Below, piece after piece: positions 18,087 through 27,492 of a stretch of 64,000 bases of DNA. The position numbers were made by a program, and so were the translations under genes. The stretch is from assembly GCA_022822365.1 (NCBI GenBank), contig JAJEBV010000041.1, forward strand, positions 1-64,000. The letters run 5' to 3'. Positions within the stretch are counted from its first letter, which is position 1, and every line of letters starts with the position of its first letter. A model generated the notes under the pieces. It worked only from the letters and a program-made list of their open reading frames with translations, had not been told where the DNA came from and made no database searches. The DNA comes from Thermoanaerobaculia bacterium (GTDB taxonomy: Bacteria; Acidobacteriota; Thermoanaerobaculia; Multivoradales; Multivoraceae).

Positions 18087-19091
18087 ATGAAGAACCGCCT
18101 GCTCATTGCCCTGCCGGCCTTTGCCCTGCCGGCGCTCGTCCTGCTGCTCGCCTGTGGCGGCGGTGGCAACGGAGCGGACGGCGGATCCGCGGCGCCCCGG
18201 TTTCTCAGCATGGGGACGGCGCCGGTCGGCGGCGCCTTCCCGGTCGTCGGCGGGGCGATTGCCGAAGTGCTGAACGACAACCGCGGCGAGAACAACTGGC
18301 GGGTCCAGCCGCGCGGCACGAAAGGCTCGCAGGAGAACATCCGACGGCTCGCGCGCGGCGAGCTGGAACTCGCCATGTCGAACTCGGCCATCAGCTACTT
18401 CGCGGTCCTGGGGGAATCGGGCTGGGAGCAGAGCTACGAGATCCGCGCGGTCGCCACGCTGGCGCCGAACATCGCGACGTTCATCGCCAAGGCCGACTCG
18501 GGCCTCGCCGCCATGAGTGACCTGGCGGGCAAGCGGGCGATGGTCGGCGTCGCCGGCGCCGGCTTCGAGATGTTCGTCGAGCCCCTGCTGGCGGCGCATG
18601 GCGTGACCTACGACGACTTCACCCAGGTCTACGGCACCCAGAGCGGTGCGGTCGACATGCTGGGCGATGGCTCGATCGACGCCGCCTTCCTCGGCGGCGC
18701 GGTGCCGACCGGGGCCGTGACCCAGGCCAGCAGCACCCACGACATCGTCTTCCTGCCGTTCGACGAGGAGAAGCGGCAGGAGCTCGCGCGCGACTATCCC
18801 TTCTTCCAGCTCGCCACGATTCCCGCCGACGCCTACTCGGACCTCACCGAGGACTACCCCGGCCTCAACGTCGGTTCGATGCACCTGATCACCTACGCCG
18901 ACGCGGACGAGGAACTCGTCTACCAGGTCACAAAGACGATGTGGGAGAACCGCCAGGCAATCGCCGAGAAGCACCCCGCGGGCCGGGCGATCAACGAGGC
19001 GAACGTCGCTCGCAACACCGGCACGCCGTTCCATCCGGGGGCGGAGCGCTACTACCGCGAGATCGGTATCTGGCCCGAAGCGGGCGGTTGA
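18087..19091 (+). CDS. TAXI family TRAP transporter solute-binding lipoprotein
   Basis: A 334-residue extracytoplasmic binding protein of a TRAP transporter. The N-terminus is a lipoprotein signal (LPALVLLLACGGGG, with LLAC as lipobox). The TAXI family pattern is visible: SMGTAPVGGAFPVVGGAIAE, then TKGSQENIRRLARGELELA, AVATLAPNIATFIAKADS and KRAMVGVAGAGFEMF. The fused permease gene overlaps its stop, so the two form one transport unit. The solute cannot be told; TAXI systems often take up dicarboxylates or glutamate. Confidence 0.93.
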   Translation: MKNRLLIALPAFALPALVLLLACGGGGNGADGGSAAPRFLSMGTAPVGGAFPVVGGAIAEVLNDNRGENNWRVQPRGTKGSQENIRRLARGELELAMSNSAISYFAVLGESGWEQSYEIRAVATLAPNIATFIAKADSGLAAMSDLAGKRAMVGVAGAGFEMFVEPLLAAHGVTYDDFTQVYGTQSGAVDMLGDGSIDAAFLGGAVPTGAVTQASSTHDIVFLPFDEEKRQELARDYPFFQLATIPADAYSDLTEDYPGLNVGSMHLITYADADEELVYQVTKTMWENRQAIAEKHPAGRAINEANVARNTGTPFHPGAERYYREIGIWPEAGG

Positions 19092-21256
19092 GCGAAGCCG
19101 CCGAGCGTACGCGCCGGGGCCTGATCGGGGCACTCGGCGTCGCCCTGTGCTTCTTCGTTCTGCTCGAGGTGAACTTCGGGCTGCTGCTGCCGCAGTCCTC
19201 CCTGGCCGTGTTCGTCGGTCTCGGGTTGCTGCTCTGCTTCCTCGCGTTTCCGGTTCATCCGAAGCTGGGATCGAACCCCTGGCTGCGGGGCCTGGACCTG
19301 CTGTTCGGTCTGATGGCCCTGGCGGTCTGCGCCTACGTCGTGGTGCAGACGGAACCGGCTTTCGAGCATCTGTGGTCCGGCGGCAGGTCCCTCGGCAACC
19401 GGGCCGGCATCGAGACCACGGCGGACATCGGCCTCGGCCTGGTCGGCCTCCTGCTCGTGCTCGAGGCCGCCCGGCGGAGCATCGGCTGGATCGTTCCCGC
19501 CCTGGGCCTGACCTTCGTCGCCCACACTCTCTACTGCTACTTCAGCCTGCGCAACGGCTGGGCGCTGCTGCCGGACTGGCTGTTTCCCCACGCCGGCCAG
19601 AGCCCCCGCGACGTGGTCGGCACGACGTTCCTGCAGAGCCTGGGCGTGTTCGGCCCCGCGGCGTCGGTCATGTTCCGCTACGTCTTCCTGTTCGTCGTGT
19701 TCGGCGCCTTTCTCGAGATGTCCGGCGCGACCCAGTTCATCATGCGCTTCGCGGAGCGGGTGTTCGGTACCAGGCCCGGCGGACCCGCGAAGGTGGCGGT
19801 GCTGAGCAGCGGACTGCTGGGCTCCCTTTCCGGCAGCGCGGTGGCGAACGCCGTGACGACCGGCGCCTTCACCATTCCCATGATGAGGAGCAACGGCTTC
19901 AGGCGGCACGTCGCGGCGGCGGTCGAAGCGGCGGCCGCGTCCGGAGGCGCCCTGGTGCCGCCCGTCATGGGCGCCGGCGCCTACATGATGCTCGAGATCG
20001 TCGAGCCCCAGGTCACCTTCCTGCAGATCGTGCAGGCGGCCCTGCTGCCGGCCATCCTCTTCTACCTCTCGCTCTTCCTCATCGTCCACTTCTACTCCCG
20101 GCGCGTCGGTACGCCTGAGCGTGAGAGCGAGCCGCCTCCGGTGCGGCGCTTCGACGCGCTGGTCTTCATCGCCGGCCTCGCCACCCTGATTCTGCTCCTG
20201 CTGCTGCGGTTCTCGCCGTTCCGCGCGGTGACCGGGGCGCTGATCGTCATCCTGGTGCTCGCGGTGCTGCGACCGGAGATCGACCTGCCGCGCCGGCTGC
20301 GCCGCCTGGCCCTCGGCTGTTTCGCCGGCGTGGCGCTTCTGCACCAGGTGATCTGGGGGGAACTTCCGGCGGACCCGTCGTTCCGGCAGGTCTTCGAGTC
20401 CTGGCTCTCGTCCGGCATCGTGGCGATGTTCGGGTTGATGGCGTTCGGCCTGATCCACCGCGTCTTCCGGCCCCACATCCTCGGCGCGCTGACCCAGGCG
20501 GCGCGCAACGGGATTCCGCTGGTCGCCGCCAGCGCCTGCGTCGGCGTGGTCATCGGCATCGTCCAGCAGACCGGCATCGCGGCGGACTTCTCGGCGGCGA
20601 TCAAGGGCGTCGTGGCGACGAACCTGTTCCTGGCCCTGCTCGGCATCATGGTCACGTCGCTCGTTCTGGGCATGGGGGTGCCGTCCGTCGTCTGCTACCT
20701 GCTGATGGCGACTCTGATGGGCTCCCTGCTCTCGGAGCTCGGGGTCATTCCCCTGGCGGCGCACCTGTTCATCTTCTACTTCGGGATGATGTCGATGGTG
20801 ACGCCGCCGGTGGCGCTCGCGGCCTACGCGGCTTCCAGTCTCGCCCAGGCACCGGTCATGCCGACCGCGCTGGCGGCGTTCCGCTTCGCCCTGGTCGGCT
20901 TCACCCTGCCCTTCATGTTCATCTACCGGCCCGCGCTGCTGCTGATGGACGAGGGAGGGGCGAGTCTCTTCGCGTCCGGAGCGGCGGGCCTGCCGCCGTT
21001 GATGCTCGCGCTCGGCGCCGCCGTCGTCGGCATCGTGGCCCTGGCCTCCGGGATCGGCGGCTACCTGCGATCCGAGCTCACCCTGCCGCTGCGGGTTCTC
21101 ATGCTGGTCGCGGCCGCCCTGCTCCTGGTTCCCGATCTCGGCGGTCCGACCCTCGGGCTCGTCGTCAACGGCGTTGGCGCCCTGCTGTTCGTGGCGCTTC
21201 TGGTACTGAACCGGCCTGACCCCGGCTCTGGTCCCGCGACTAGTCCAGGAACGTGA
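19088..21256 (+). CDS. TRAP transporter fused permease (DctQ-DctM type)
   Basis: A 722-residue membrane protein with many hydrophobic helices, matching the fused 4TM-12TM permeases that pair with TAXI binding proteins. Large-subunit motifs include LLGSLSGSAVANAVTTGAFTIP, APPVMGAGAYMMLE-type (VPPVMGAGAYMMLE here) and VLGMGVPSVVCYLLM. The only in-frame start near the expected N-terminus is TTG at 19088, which overlaps the upstream stop codon (TTGA). The frame open from 18941 lies in the shadow of the binding-protein gene. Its 3' end overlaps the convergent ligase gene by 17 bases. Confidence 0.92.
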   Translation: MSEAAERTRRGLIGALGVALCFFVLLEVNFGLLLPQSSLAVFVGLGLLLCFLAFPVHPKLGSNPWLRGLDLLFGLMALAVCAYVVVQTEPAFEHLWSGGRSLGNRAGIETTADIGLGLVGLLLVLEAARRSIGWIVPALGLTFVAHTLYCYFSLRNGWALLPDWLFPHAGQSPRDVVGTTFLQSLGVFGPAASVMFRYVFLFVVFGAFLEMSGATQFIMRFAERVFGTRPGGPAKVAVLSSGLLGSLSGSAVANAVTTGAFTIPMMRSNGFRRHVAAAVEAAAASGGALVPPVMGAGAYMMLEIVEPQVTFLQIVQAALLPAILFYLSLFLIVHFYSRRVGTPERESEPPPVRRFDALVFIAGLATLILLLLLRFSPFRAVTGALIVILVLAVLRPEIDLPRRLRRLALGCFAGVALLHQVIWGELPADPSFRQVFESWLSSGIVAMFGLMAFGLIHRVFRPHILGALTQAARNGIPLVAASACVGVVIGIVQQTGIAADFSAAIKGVVATNLFLALLGIMVTSLVLGMGVPSVVCYLLMATLMGSLLSELGVIPLAAHLFIFYFGMMSMVTPPVALAAYAASSLAQAPVMPTALAAFRFALVGFTLPFMFIYRPALLLMDEGGASLFASGAAGLPPLMLALGAAVVGIVALASGIGGYLRSELTLPLRVLMLVAAALLLVPDLGGPTLGLVVNGVGALLFVALLVLNRPDPGSGPATSPGT

Positions 21257-22544
21257 AGCGGTTCGCCTTCAGCTCGTAGCGGGGGAGCGAACCGGCGTCG
21301 GCGATCCGGACGGGAACCCGCAGGCTGAGCCGCTCCTCGAAGAGGTCCTGGAGCCGGGACCTGAGACGCCGGGCGTCGGCGCCAGTCTCGGGGTCGACCT
21401 CCAGCTCGACCTCGGCCATCTGGCGGCTTCGCCGCACGGTGGCGCTGTATTCGACGACTCCGCCGGCCTCCCGGACCAGGGCGTCGACGGCGCTCGGATA
21501 GACGTTGATGCCGCGGACGATGAACATGTCGTCGGCGCGGGCCAGCACGCCGCCGTCCAGGTACATCGTCGGCCGGCCGCTTGGACAGCCCGCGGCGCAG
21601 AGACGGCCGACGTCGCCAGTGCGGTAGCGGACGACCGGACTGCCGATCCGCCCCAGGTTGGTCAGCACGAGCTCCCCGAGGACCGGCTCGGCGGGCTCGC
21701 TCGCCGCGGGATCGACCGGTTCGAGCGGCTCACCTGTCGCCGGGTCGAACCACTCGACGATGAACTCGTCCTCCAGGACGTGCAGGTTCTCGCCGACACC
21801 GCAGGGGCAACCCCAGGCGCCCACCTCGGTGGCGCCGGCGTGGTCGAAGACCCGGGCGCCGTATCCGGCGGAGAGCTGTTGCTTGACCGCGGGCACGCCG
21901 CCGCCCGGTTCGCCGCCGTGGATCGTCCGCTCGAGGGAGCTCGCGGCCAGGTCGAGGCCGAGCGCCTCCGCCGCCTCCAGGAGGCGCAGGCCATAGGTCG
22001 GCGTCGCCACGAGCACCGTCGCGCCGTCGTCCAGCATCACCCGGAGGCGCTGCTCGGTGCTGAGGTGGCCGGCCGGCATGACCAGGCAGCCGAGCTGCTG
22101 CGCCGCCTCGAACGCGGTCCAGAATCCGACGAAGGGGCCGAAGCCGAACGCCACGAAGACCCGGTCGGCCGCTTCGACGCCGGCGCCCTTGTAGGTCTCC
22201 AGCCAGCAGTCCAGGAACCACTGCCAGCTCGCCGGCGTGTCCAGCCAGCGGAGCGGCGTGCCCGTCGTGCCGGAAGTGCGGTGGACGCGGACGTAGCGTT
22301 CGAGAGGGAAGGTGAGGTTCGTTCCCCAGGGCGCGTTCGCCTCCTGGTCGCGGGCGAGTTCCTCCTTCGTCGTGAACGGCAGGTCAGCCAGGTCGTCGAG
22401 CGTGGGCGGCGACTCGAAGCCGGCGGCCCGCCACTTCGCCCTGTAGAACGGGTTGTGGCGATGGACCTGCTCGGCCATGCGGCCGAAGCGATCCGCCTGC
22501 CGTGCCCGGAGCCGCTGGCGCCTCCGCGCCAACCGGTCGGTCAA
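21240..22544 (-). CDS. Phenylacetate-CoA ligase-like AMP-forming enzyme
   Basis: A 434-residue member of the PaaK branch of the ANL superfamily, which activates aryl or other carboxylic acids to CoA thioesters through an acyl-AMP. Motifs seen are RVHRTSGTTGTPLRW (P-loop-like), GATEVGAWGCPCG, VRYRTGDVGRL and ARADDMFIVRGINVYPSAVD of the mobile C-terminal domain. The final lysine region PRYELKANRF fits the catalytic Lys of the family. Its start overlaps the upstream membrane-protein gene by four bases. No phenylacetate degradation genes are nearby, so the substrate is open. Confidence 0.88.
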   Translation of the reverse strand: MTDRLARRRQRLRARQADRFGRMAEQVHRHNPFYRAKWRAAGFESPPTLDDLADLPFTTKEELARDQEANAPWGTNLTFPLERYVRVHRTSGTTGTPLRWLDTPASWQWFLDCWLETYKGAGVEAADRVFVAFGFGPFVGFWTAFEAAQQLGCLVMPAGHLSTEQRLRVMLDDGATVLVATPTYGLRLLEAAEALGLDLAASSLERTIHGGEPGGGVPAVKQQLSAGYGARVFDHAGATEVGAWGCPCGVGENLHVLEDEFIVEWFDPATGEPLEPVDPAASEPAEPVLGELVLTNLGRIGSPVVRYRTGDVGRLCAAGCPSGRPTMYLDGGVLARADDMFIVRGINVYPSAVDALVREAGGVVEYSATVRRSRQMAEVELEVDPETGADARRLRSRLQDLFEERLSLRVPVRIADAGSLPRYELKANRFTFLD

Positions 22545-23356
22545 CGTCGCGGTTCCTCGGTGACGGGAGGCCCCGGGTCGACAGCCGAGTCCACGTCGAC
22601 CTCATCGCGGAAGCGCACCTCGATCCGGTAGGCCTCCACGTCCTCGCCGAACTGCGAGAGCAGGAAGGCGCGCACGAAGTCGGCGGTCCGGCGGCGGCCG
22701 AGCTCGCGCACGAGGGCGATGTTCTCGCCCGCGCGGGCGGCCAACTGGTCCGTGATGCGGAGTCGGAGCTGCTCCAGGACCGCCTCTTCGTCGCGCAGGA
22801 TCGAATCTCCCTGAACGCGATACTCGATCGCCGAGGCGTCCACGGCCGGCCGGTTGGCTCGCACGCCGGGCGCCAGGACGTGGACCGTCGTTCCCTCGAG
22901 TGTCAGCGACCACTCGTCCTCCAGGTCGAGGTAGTAGGTGTAGCGGACCGGGACGCGCGCCTCGACGACCACATCGGGCAGCCTGAGGCGGCCCCAGAGC
23001 AGGCTGGCCGAGTCCGTGCGCTCCAGCACCTCCGTCTGGTCGAGGGAGGCGAACTGGAGAAAGGCGCTGCCCGAAACCTCCGTGGCGTAGCTCACGAAGG
23101 ACGTCTGGACGCTGCCGGTCCGGAAGGCCTGGGCGATGCGCTCCACGCTCTCCACCGCGGCGCGGCCGATCTCCCGGCCGCTTTCGACGATGTCGCCGGG
23201 CACCTGGGTCAGGCGGATGATCACGTAGCCGACGACGATGACCACGACCATGCCCAGGATCAGCGTGATGAAGCCGAGCCGCCACAGCATCTGGCTGCGC
23301 GGATTGCGCGGGCCGCGGCCAGGAGGACCGCCCTGCTCTCGGGGTGTCTCGACCAT
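22541..23356 (-). CDS. Single-pass membrane protein, DUF4230-like
   Basis: The 271-residue product has a Pro/Gly-rich cytoplasmic start, one strong membrane helix at about residues 27-47 (LGFITLILGMVVVIVVGYVI) and a soluble C-terminal part. That part ends in an amphipathic helix (LRLRITDQLAARAGENI) and a strand (AYRIEVRF), an outline that resembles DUF4230 proteins. No enzymatic motif is seen. It shares an ATGA overlap with the ligase gene downstream and is divergent from the LLM oxidoreductase gene. Confidence 0.65.
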   Translation of the reverse strand: MVETPREQGGPPGRGPRNPRSQMLWRLGFITLILGMVVVIVVGYVIIRLTQVPGDIVESGREIGRAAVESVERIAQAFRTGSVQTSFVSYATEVSGSAFLQFASLDQTEVLERTDSASLLWGRLRLPDVVVEARVPVRYTYYLDLEDEWSLTLEGTTVHVLAPGVRANRPAVDASAIEYRVQGDSILRDEEAVLEQLRLRITDQLAARAGENIALVRELGRRRTADFVRAFLLSQFGEDVEAYRIEVRFRDEVDVDSAVDPGPPVTEEPRR

Positions 23357-23457
23357 CGAAGCGCAGTCTATGTCCGACCTGCGGGCTACCTGCTAGCCTC
23401 GCGCGCGTTTCGCTCTCGCGAACCTCGACGGAGACTCAAGACCCTGGAGACCGGACC

Positions 23458-24498
23458 ATGGAACTAGGACTGCTCGCCGGCGCCTTCGGCAGCCAGATCA
23501 CCATCGACATCGATCGCATTCGGCAGGCGGAAAGCGCCGGCTTCACGTCGGTCTGGACCGCGGAGGCCTACGGCTCCGACGCCGTGTCCACGGCGTCCTG
23601 GATTCTGGCCCAGACGGAGAAGATCAAGGTCGGGACGGCGATCATGCAGATGCCGGCCCGCAGCCCGGCGATGACCGCGATGACCGCCATGACCCTGAAC
23701 CAGCTCTCCGGCGGGCGCTTCCTGGTCGGCCTCGGACCGTCCGGCCCGCAGGTCATCGAAGGCTGGCACGGCGTCGCCTACGGCCGGCCGCTGACGCGCA
23801 CGAAGGAGTACATCGAGATCATGCGCAAGGTCTTCGCCCGCGAGGCGCCGGTGACCCACGAGGGCTACCACTACCAGTTGCCCTACCGCGGCGAGGACGG
23901 AACGGGTCTCGGCAAGCCGCTCAGGAGCATCCTGGCGGCGGACACCTCGATCCCGATCTACACGGCCTCGATCAGCCCGAACGGGCTGGCGTGCAGCGCC
24001 GAGGTCGCGGACGGCGTTTTCCCGATCTGGATGAACCCCGAGCGCTACGACCTGATCGAGGACGCCCTCGAACGCGGCTTCGCGGCCGCCGGCAACGGCA
24101 AGAGCCTGGAGGACTTCAAGGTCATGCCCTTCGTTACCGTCGTCATGGGCAACGACGTGGAGCAGTGCCGCACGCCGGTCAAGCAGAGCATGGCCCTGTA
24201 CATCGGCGGCATGGGCGCGCGCGACAAGAACTTCTACAACGACTACGCCAAGCGCCTCGGCTACCCGGACGACGCGAAGCGGATCCAGGACAACTTCCTC
24301 GGTGGCAAGAAGAGCGAGGCGGTCGGCGCCGTGCCCGACGCCCTGGTCGACGACGTCGCCCTGGTCGGCCCGCGGGAGCGGATCGTGGACCGGCTCGCGG
24401 CCTGGAAGGAAGCCGCCGGCAACGGCCAGGTCGCATCGATGGTGCTCGGCTGTCGGCAGCCGGAGGCGCTGGAGGCGATCGCGGAGGCGGTGCTGTAG
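23458..24498 (+). CDS. LLM class F420-dependent oxidoreductase
   Basis: A 346-residue luciferase-like TIM-barrel protein. Typical features are VWTAEAYGSDAVS, KVGTAIMQMPARSPAMTAM, LSGGRFLVGLGPSGPQVIEGWHG (split across two strands) and a C-terminal helix bundle. The pattern is that of F420-dependent rather than FMN-dependent members, and the F420 biosynthesis genes are 7 kb away. The start at 23458 has ggag upstream; the frame extends further upstream only as a shadow. Substrate unknown. Confidence 0.88.
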   Translation: MELGLLAGAFGSQITIDIDRIRQAESAGFTSVWTAEAYGSDAVSTASWILAQTEKIKVGTAIMQMPARSPAMTAMTAMTLNQLSGGRFLVGLGPSGPQVIEGWHGVAYGRPLTRTKEYIEIMRKVFAREAPVTHEGYHYQLPYRGEDGTGLGKPLRSILAADTSIPIYTASISPNGLACSAEVADGVFPIWMNPERYDLIEDALERGFAAAGNGKSLEDFKVMPFVTVVMGNDVEQCRTPVKQSMALYIGGMGARDKNFYNDYAKRLGYPDDAKRIQDNFLGGKKSEAVGAVPDALVDDVALVGPRERIVDRLAAWKEAAGNGQVASMVLGCRQPEALEAIAEAVL

Positions 24499-24505
24499 GC
24501 CGGAA

Positions 24506-27331
24506 GTGCGTCTTTCCTGGAACGAGGTAAGGGTCCGCGCCGCGGCGTTCGCCGAGGAATGGCAGGACGCGGAGTACGAGAAGGGAGAAACGCAGAGCTT
24601 CTACAACGACTTCTTCGAGGTCTTCGGGGTTAAGCGCAGTTCGGTAGCGCGCTACGAGGAACACGTTCAAAAGCTGGACGACAGGAGCGGGTTCATTGAC
24701 CTCTTCTGGCCCAGCAAACTAATCGTGGAGCAGAAGAGCGCCGGGCGAGATCTGGCTAAGGCCTACGGTCAGGCGGGGGAGTACTTCGATGCTCTCGCGG
24801 AACGCGAGCGGCCGCGTTACATCCTGGTCAGCGACTTCCAGACGTTCGAGCTGCACGATCTCGGTGAGCGAGCGGTCACGAGATTCAACCTCGAGGATTT
24901 TCGCGACCACGTTGAGAGCTTCGGCTTCATCCTCGACGTCGAGCGCCGGGTGTTTCGCGACCAGGACCCGGCGAACGTCGAAGCGGCCGAACTGGTCGGC
25001 AGGGTCCACGACGCGCTTGCGGCAGCCGGTTACTCCGGGCATGATCTTGAGCGCTTCCTGGTCCGGCTCGTGTTCTGTCTCTTCGCGGACGACACGGGCA
25101 TTTTCGAGCCCCGCGACAGCCTGTTCGACCTCCTGGAGAGCCGAACCAGTCAGGACGGCGCCGACTTCGGTCTCTGGCTCTCGCAGTTGTTCCAGGTCCT
25201 GAACACCCCTCCCGAGGCACGCCAGGCGACGCTGGACGAGGACCTCGGCCGCTTCCCCTACGTCAACGGTGATCTGTTCGCCGGGGCGCTGACCATCCCG
25301 TCCTTCGACTCCTCGATGCGGCGGGCGGTGCTTGACGCATGCAGCTTCGACTGGTCCACGATCTCGCCCGCGATCTTCGGGGCCCTCTTCCAGTCCGTGA
25401 TGGATCCGGCTGAGCGGCGGGCTCAGGGGGCGCACTACACGACCGAGAAGAACATCCTGAAGGTCATCGAGCCTCTCTTCCTGGACGACCTGCGTGCCGA
25501 GTTCGAGCGCCTCAAGGCCCGGAAGGACGGTCGACGAGCGTTCGAGTTGAGGCGGTTTCAGAAGAAGCTGGGTGAACTGAATCTCTTCGATCCAGCCTGC
25601 GGCTGCGGCAACTTTCTCGTCATTGCCTACCGGGAACTCCGTCTCCTCGAACTGGCGGTATTGAAGGAGCTGTACGCCGGCAGTCGCCAGTTGGAAGTAC
25701 TTGTCGACCGAATGTCCGTACTCGATGTCGACCAGTTCTACGGAATCGAACTCGGCGACTTTCCCGCCCGTATCGCCGAGACTGCGCTGTGGATGATGGA
25801 TCACATCATGAACTACCAGCTCAGTCTGGAGTTCGGCCAGACGTACACGAGGATCCCGCTAGCGAAGTCACCGAACATCGTTCAAGGGGACGCCCTTGAG
25901 ACCGACTGGGCTGACGTGTTGCAACCCGGGAAGTGCGACTACGTCTTCGGCAACCCGCCGTTTCGGGGAAAGAGCCAGCAGAGCAAGAAGCAAGCCGCCC
26001 AAGTGCGCCGAGTGGCCGAACTCGGAAGGCAAGGGGGCACTCTTGACTATGTGGCCGCCTGGTTCATCAAGGCAGGAGCCTACGTCAGCCAATCTGGCAA
26101 ACCTGTCCGGATCGGACTTGTTGCGACCAACTCCGTGACTCAGGGTGAGCAGGTCGGCCTCCTGTGGCCAGTTCTCTTCGACAGGTTTGGCCTTGAGCTC
26201 GCTTTCGCCCATCGGACGTTTGCCTGGGGGTCGGACGCCCGAGGGAAGGCCCACGTCCATGTCGTAATTGTGGGGCTTGACCGGCGCCCGGACGCGCGTC
26301 CCGTCAAGCGCCTGTTCAGCTACGCGGATGTCAACGGCGAGCCCGACGAGCAGCGTTGTCGGGCTCTTTCGCCGTACCTGTTTGACGCGAGCAGGATGAC
26401 GGACCCACGTCTGACCGTTCAGAAGGTCAGCCGTCCCATCAATGGGCTTCGTCGTCTCAAGACCGGTGTTCAGATGATCGACAACGGACTCCTGACCTTT
26501 ACCGGTGAGGAACGCGAGGAGTTTCTCGTCCATGAACCGGGCGCGGCGAGGTTCTTCAGGCGCTACATCGGAGGCGACGAGTACATCAACGGCTTCCATC
26601 GGTGGATTCTGTACTTGGCGGAAGCGTCGCCGGCCGAACTCCGGCGGCTTCCGCGAGTGGCGGAGCGGGTCGCTGCGGTTCGGCGCTATCGCGCATCCCG
26701 TTCGCGGGAGAGCACGGTGAGGATGGCTAGCTTCCCGACTCGAGTTGGGGTTGACGACAGACTCGCGGAGCCGTTCCTGGTGTTGCCCAACACGAGCTCG
26801 GAGCGACGAGACTACATCCCAATCGGCTGGCTTACGCCCGAGGTCGTGGCGAACCAGAAGCTCAGGATTCTGCCGAAAGCGACTCTGGCTGACTTCGCCC
26901 TGCTGACGTCCGCCATGCACATGGCGTGGATGCGAACCGTCACGGGACGGATGAAGAGCGACTACATGTACTCCGTCGGCGTCGTTTACAACACGTTTCC
27001 AACACCGGTGGGTTTCTCGGAACCCGGCGAGTCACCGATGTCGCGGCTGAGTCCGCTGGCCCAAGCGGTGCTCGACGCACGCTCGGAACATCCCGACGCG
27101 ACCCTTGCCGATCTCTACGACCCCGACCTCATGCCCGCTGCTCTGAGAAGGGCGCATCAGCACCTTGACCGGGCCGTTGACCGGCTCTACCGCCCTGAGC
27201 GCTTCAAGAGCGAGAACGACCGTCTGGAGCACCTCTTCGGACTGTACGAGCGGATGCGGGCTCCGATTACAGCCGAGGCGGCTCGCGGAAGGAAGAGTAG
27301 GCGTCGGAGGCGGCTGCCCACGAGGCGGTAG
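24506..27331 (+). CDS. MmeI-type fused restriction-modification enzyme (Type IIL)
   Basis: A 941-residue single-chain enzyme. The N-terminal nuclease domain has D65-(9 residues)-E75-Q-K77, the same spacing as the PD-ExK site of MmeI (D70/E80/K82, from memory), within GFIDLFWPSKLIVEQKSAG. A helical spacer follows, then a methyltransferase domain with the AdoMet motif DPACGCGNF at 362-370 and the catalytic NPPF at 483-486 (adenine-N6 type). The C-terminal third should be the target-recognition domain. Such enzymes cut about 20 bases from their site and methylate one strand for protection, so no separate methylase is needed. The GTG start at 24506 lies 7 bases after the LLM gene. Codon use is visibly less G/C-ending than in the neighbours, which suggests transfer. 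Confidence 0.88.
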   Translation: MRLSWNEVRVRAAAFAEEWQDAEYEKGETQSFYNDFFEVFGVKRSSVARYEEHVQKLDDRSGFIDLFWPSKLIVEQKSAGRDLAKAYGQAGEYFDALAERERPRYILVSDFQTFELHDLGERAVTRFNLEDFRDHVESFGFILDVERRVFRDQDPANVEAAELVGRVHDALAAAGYSGHDLERFLVRLVFCLFADDTGIFEPRDSLFDLLESRTSQDGADFGLWLSQLFQVLNTPPEARQATLDEDLGRFPYVNGDLFAGALTIPSFDSSMRRAVLDACSFDWSTISPAIFGALFQSVMDPAERRAQGAHYTTEKNILKVIEPLFLDDLRAEFERLKARKDGRRAFELRRFQKKLGELNLFDPACGCGNFLVIAYRELRLLELAVLKELYAGSRQLEVLVDRMSVLDVDQFYGIELGDFPARIAETALWMMDHIMNYQLSLEFGQTYTRIPLAKSPNIVQGDALETDWADVLQPGKCDYVFGNPPFRGKSQQSKKQAAQVRRVAELGRQGGTLDYVAAWFIKAGAYVSQSGKPVRIGLVATNSVTQGEQVGLLWPVLFDRFGLELAFAHRTFAWGSDARGKAHVHVVIVGLDRRPDARPVKRLFSYADVNGEPDEQRCRALSPYLFDASRMTDPRLTVQKVSRPINGLRRLKTGVQMIDNGLLTFTGEEREEFLVHEPGAARFFRRYIGGDEYINGFHRWILYLAEASPAELRRLPRVAERVAAVRRYRASRSRESTVRMASFPTRVGVDDRLAEPFLVLPNTSSERRDYIPIGWLTPEVVANQKLRILPKATLADFALLTSAMHMAWMRTVTGRMKSDYMYSVGVVYNTFPTPVGFSEPGESPMSRLSPLAQAVLDARSEHPDATLADLYDPDLMPAALRRAHQHLDRAVDRLYRPERFKSENDRLEHLFGLYERMRAPITAEAARGRKSRRRRRLPTRR

Positions 27332-27492
27332 GTAGCCGAGCGTGGTCGGGAGGGTGCGGGTTCTCCACTGGGTCCTTCAGCCTGTCCATAGCCACATGAG
27401 CATAAGATGATTCGAGCACGGAATCCGCCTTGGTCCATGAAGGTGTCGGTCGCGTGCCCAACAGGATCTCCTACCCGCCTGCGAGGAACCCA

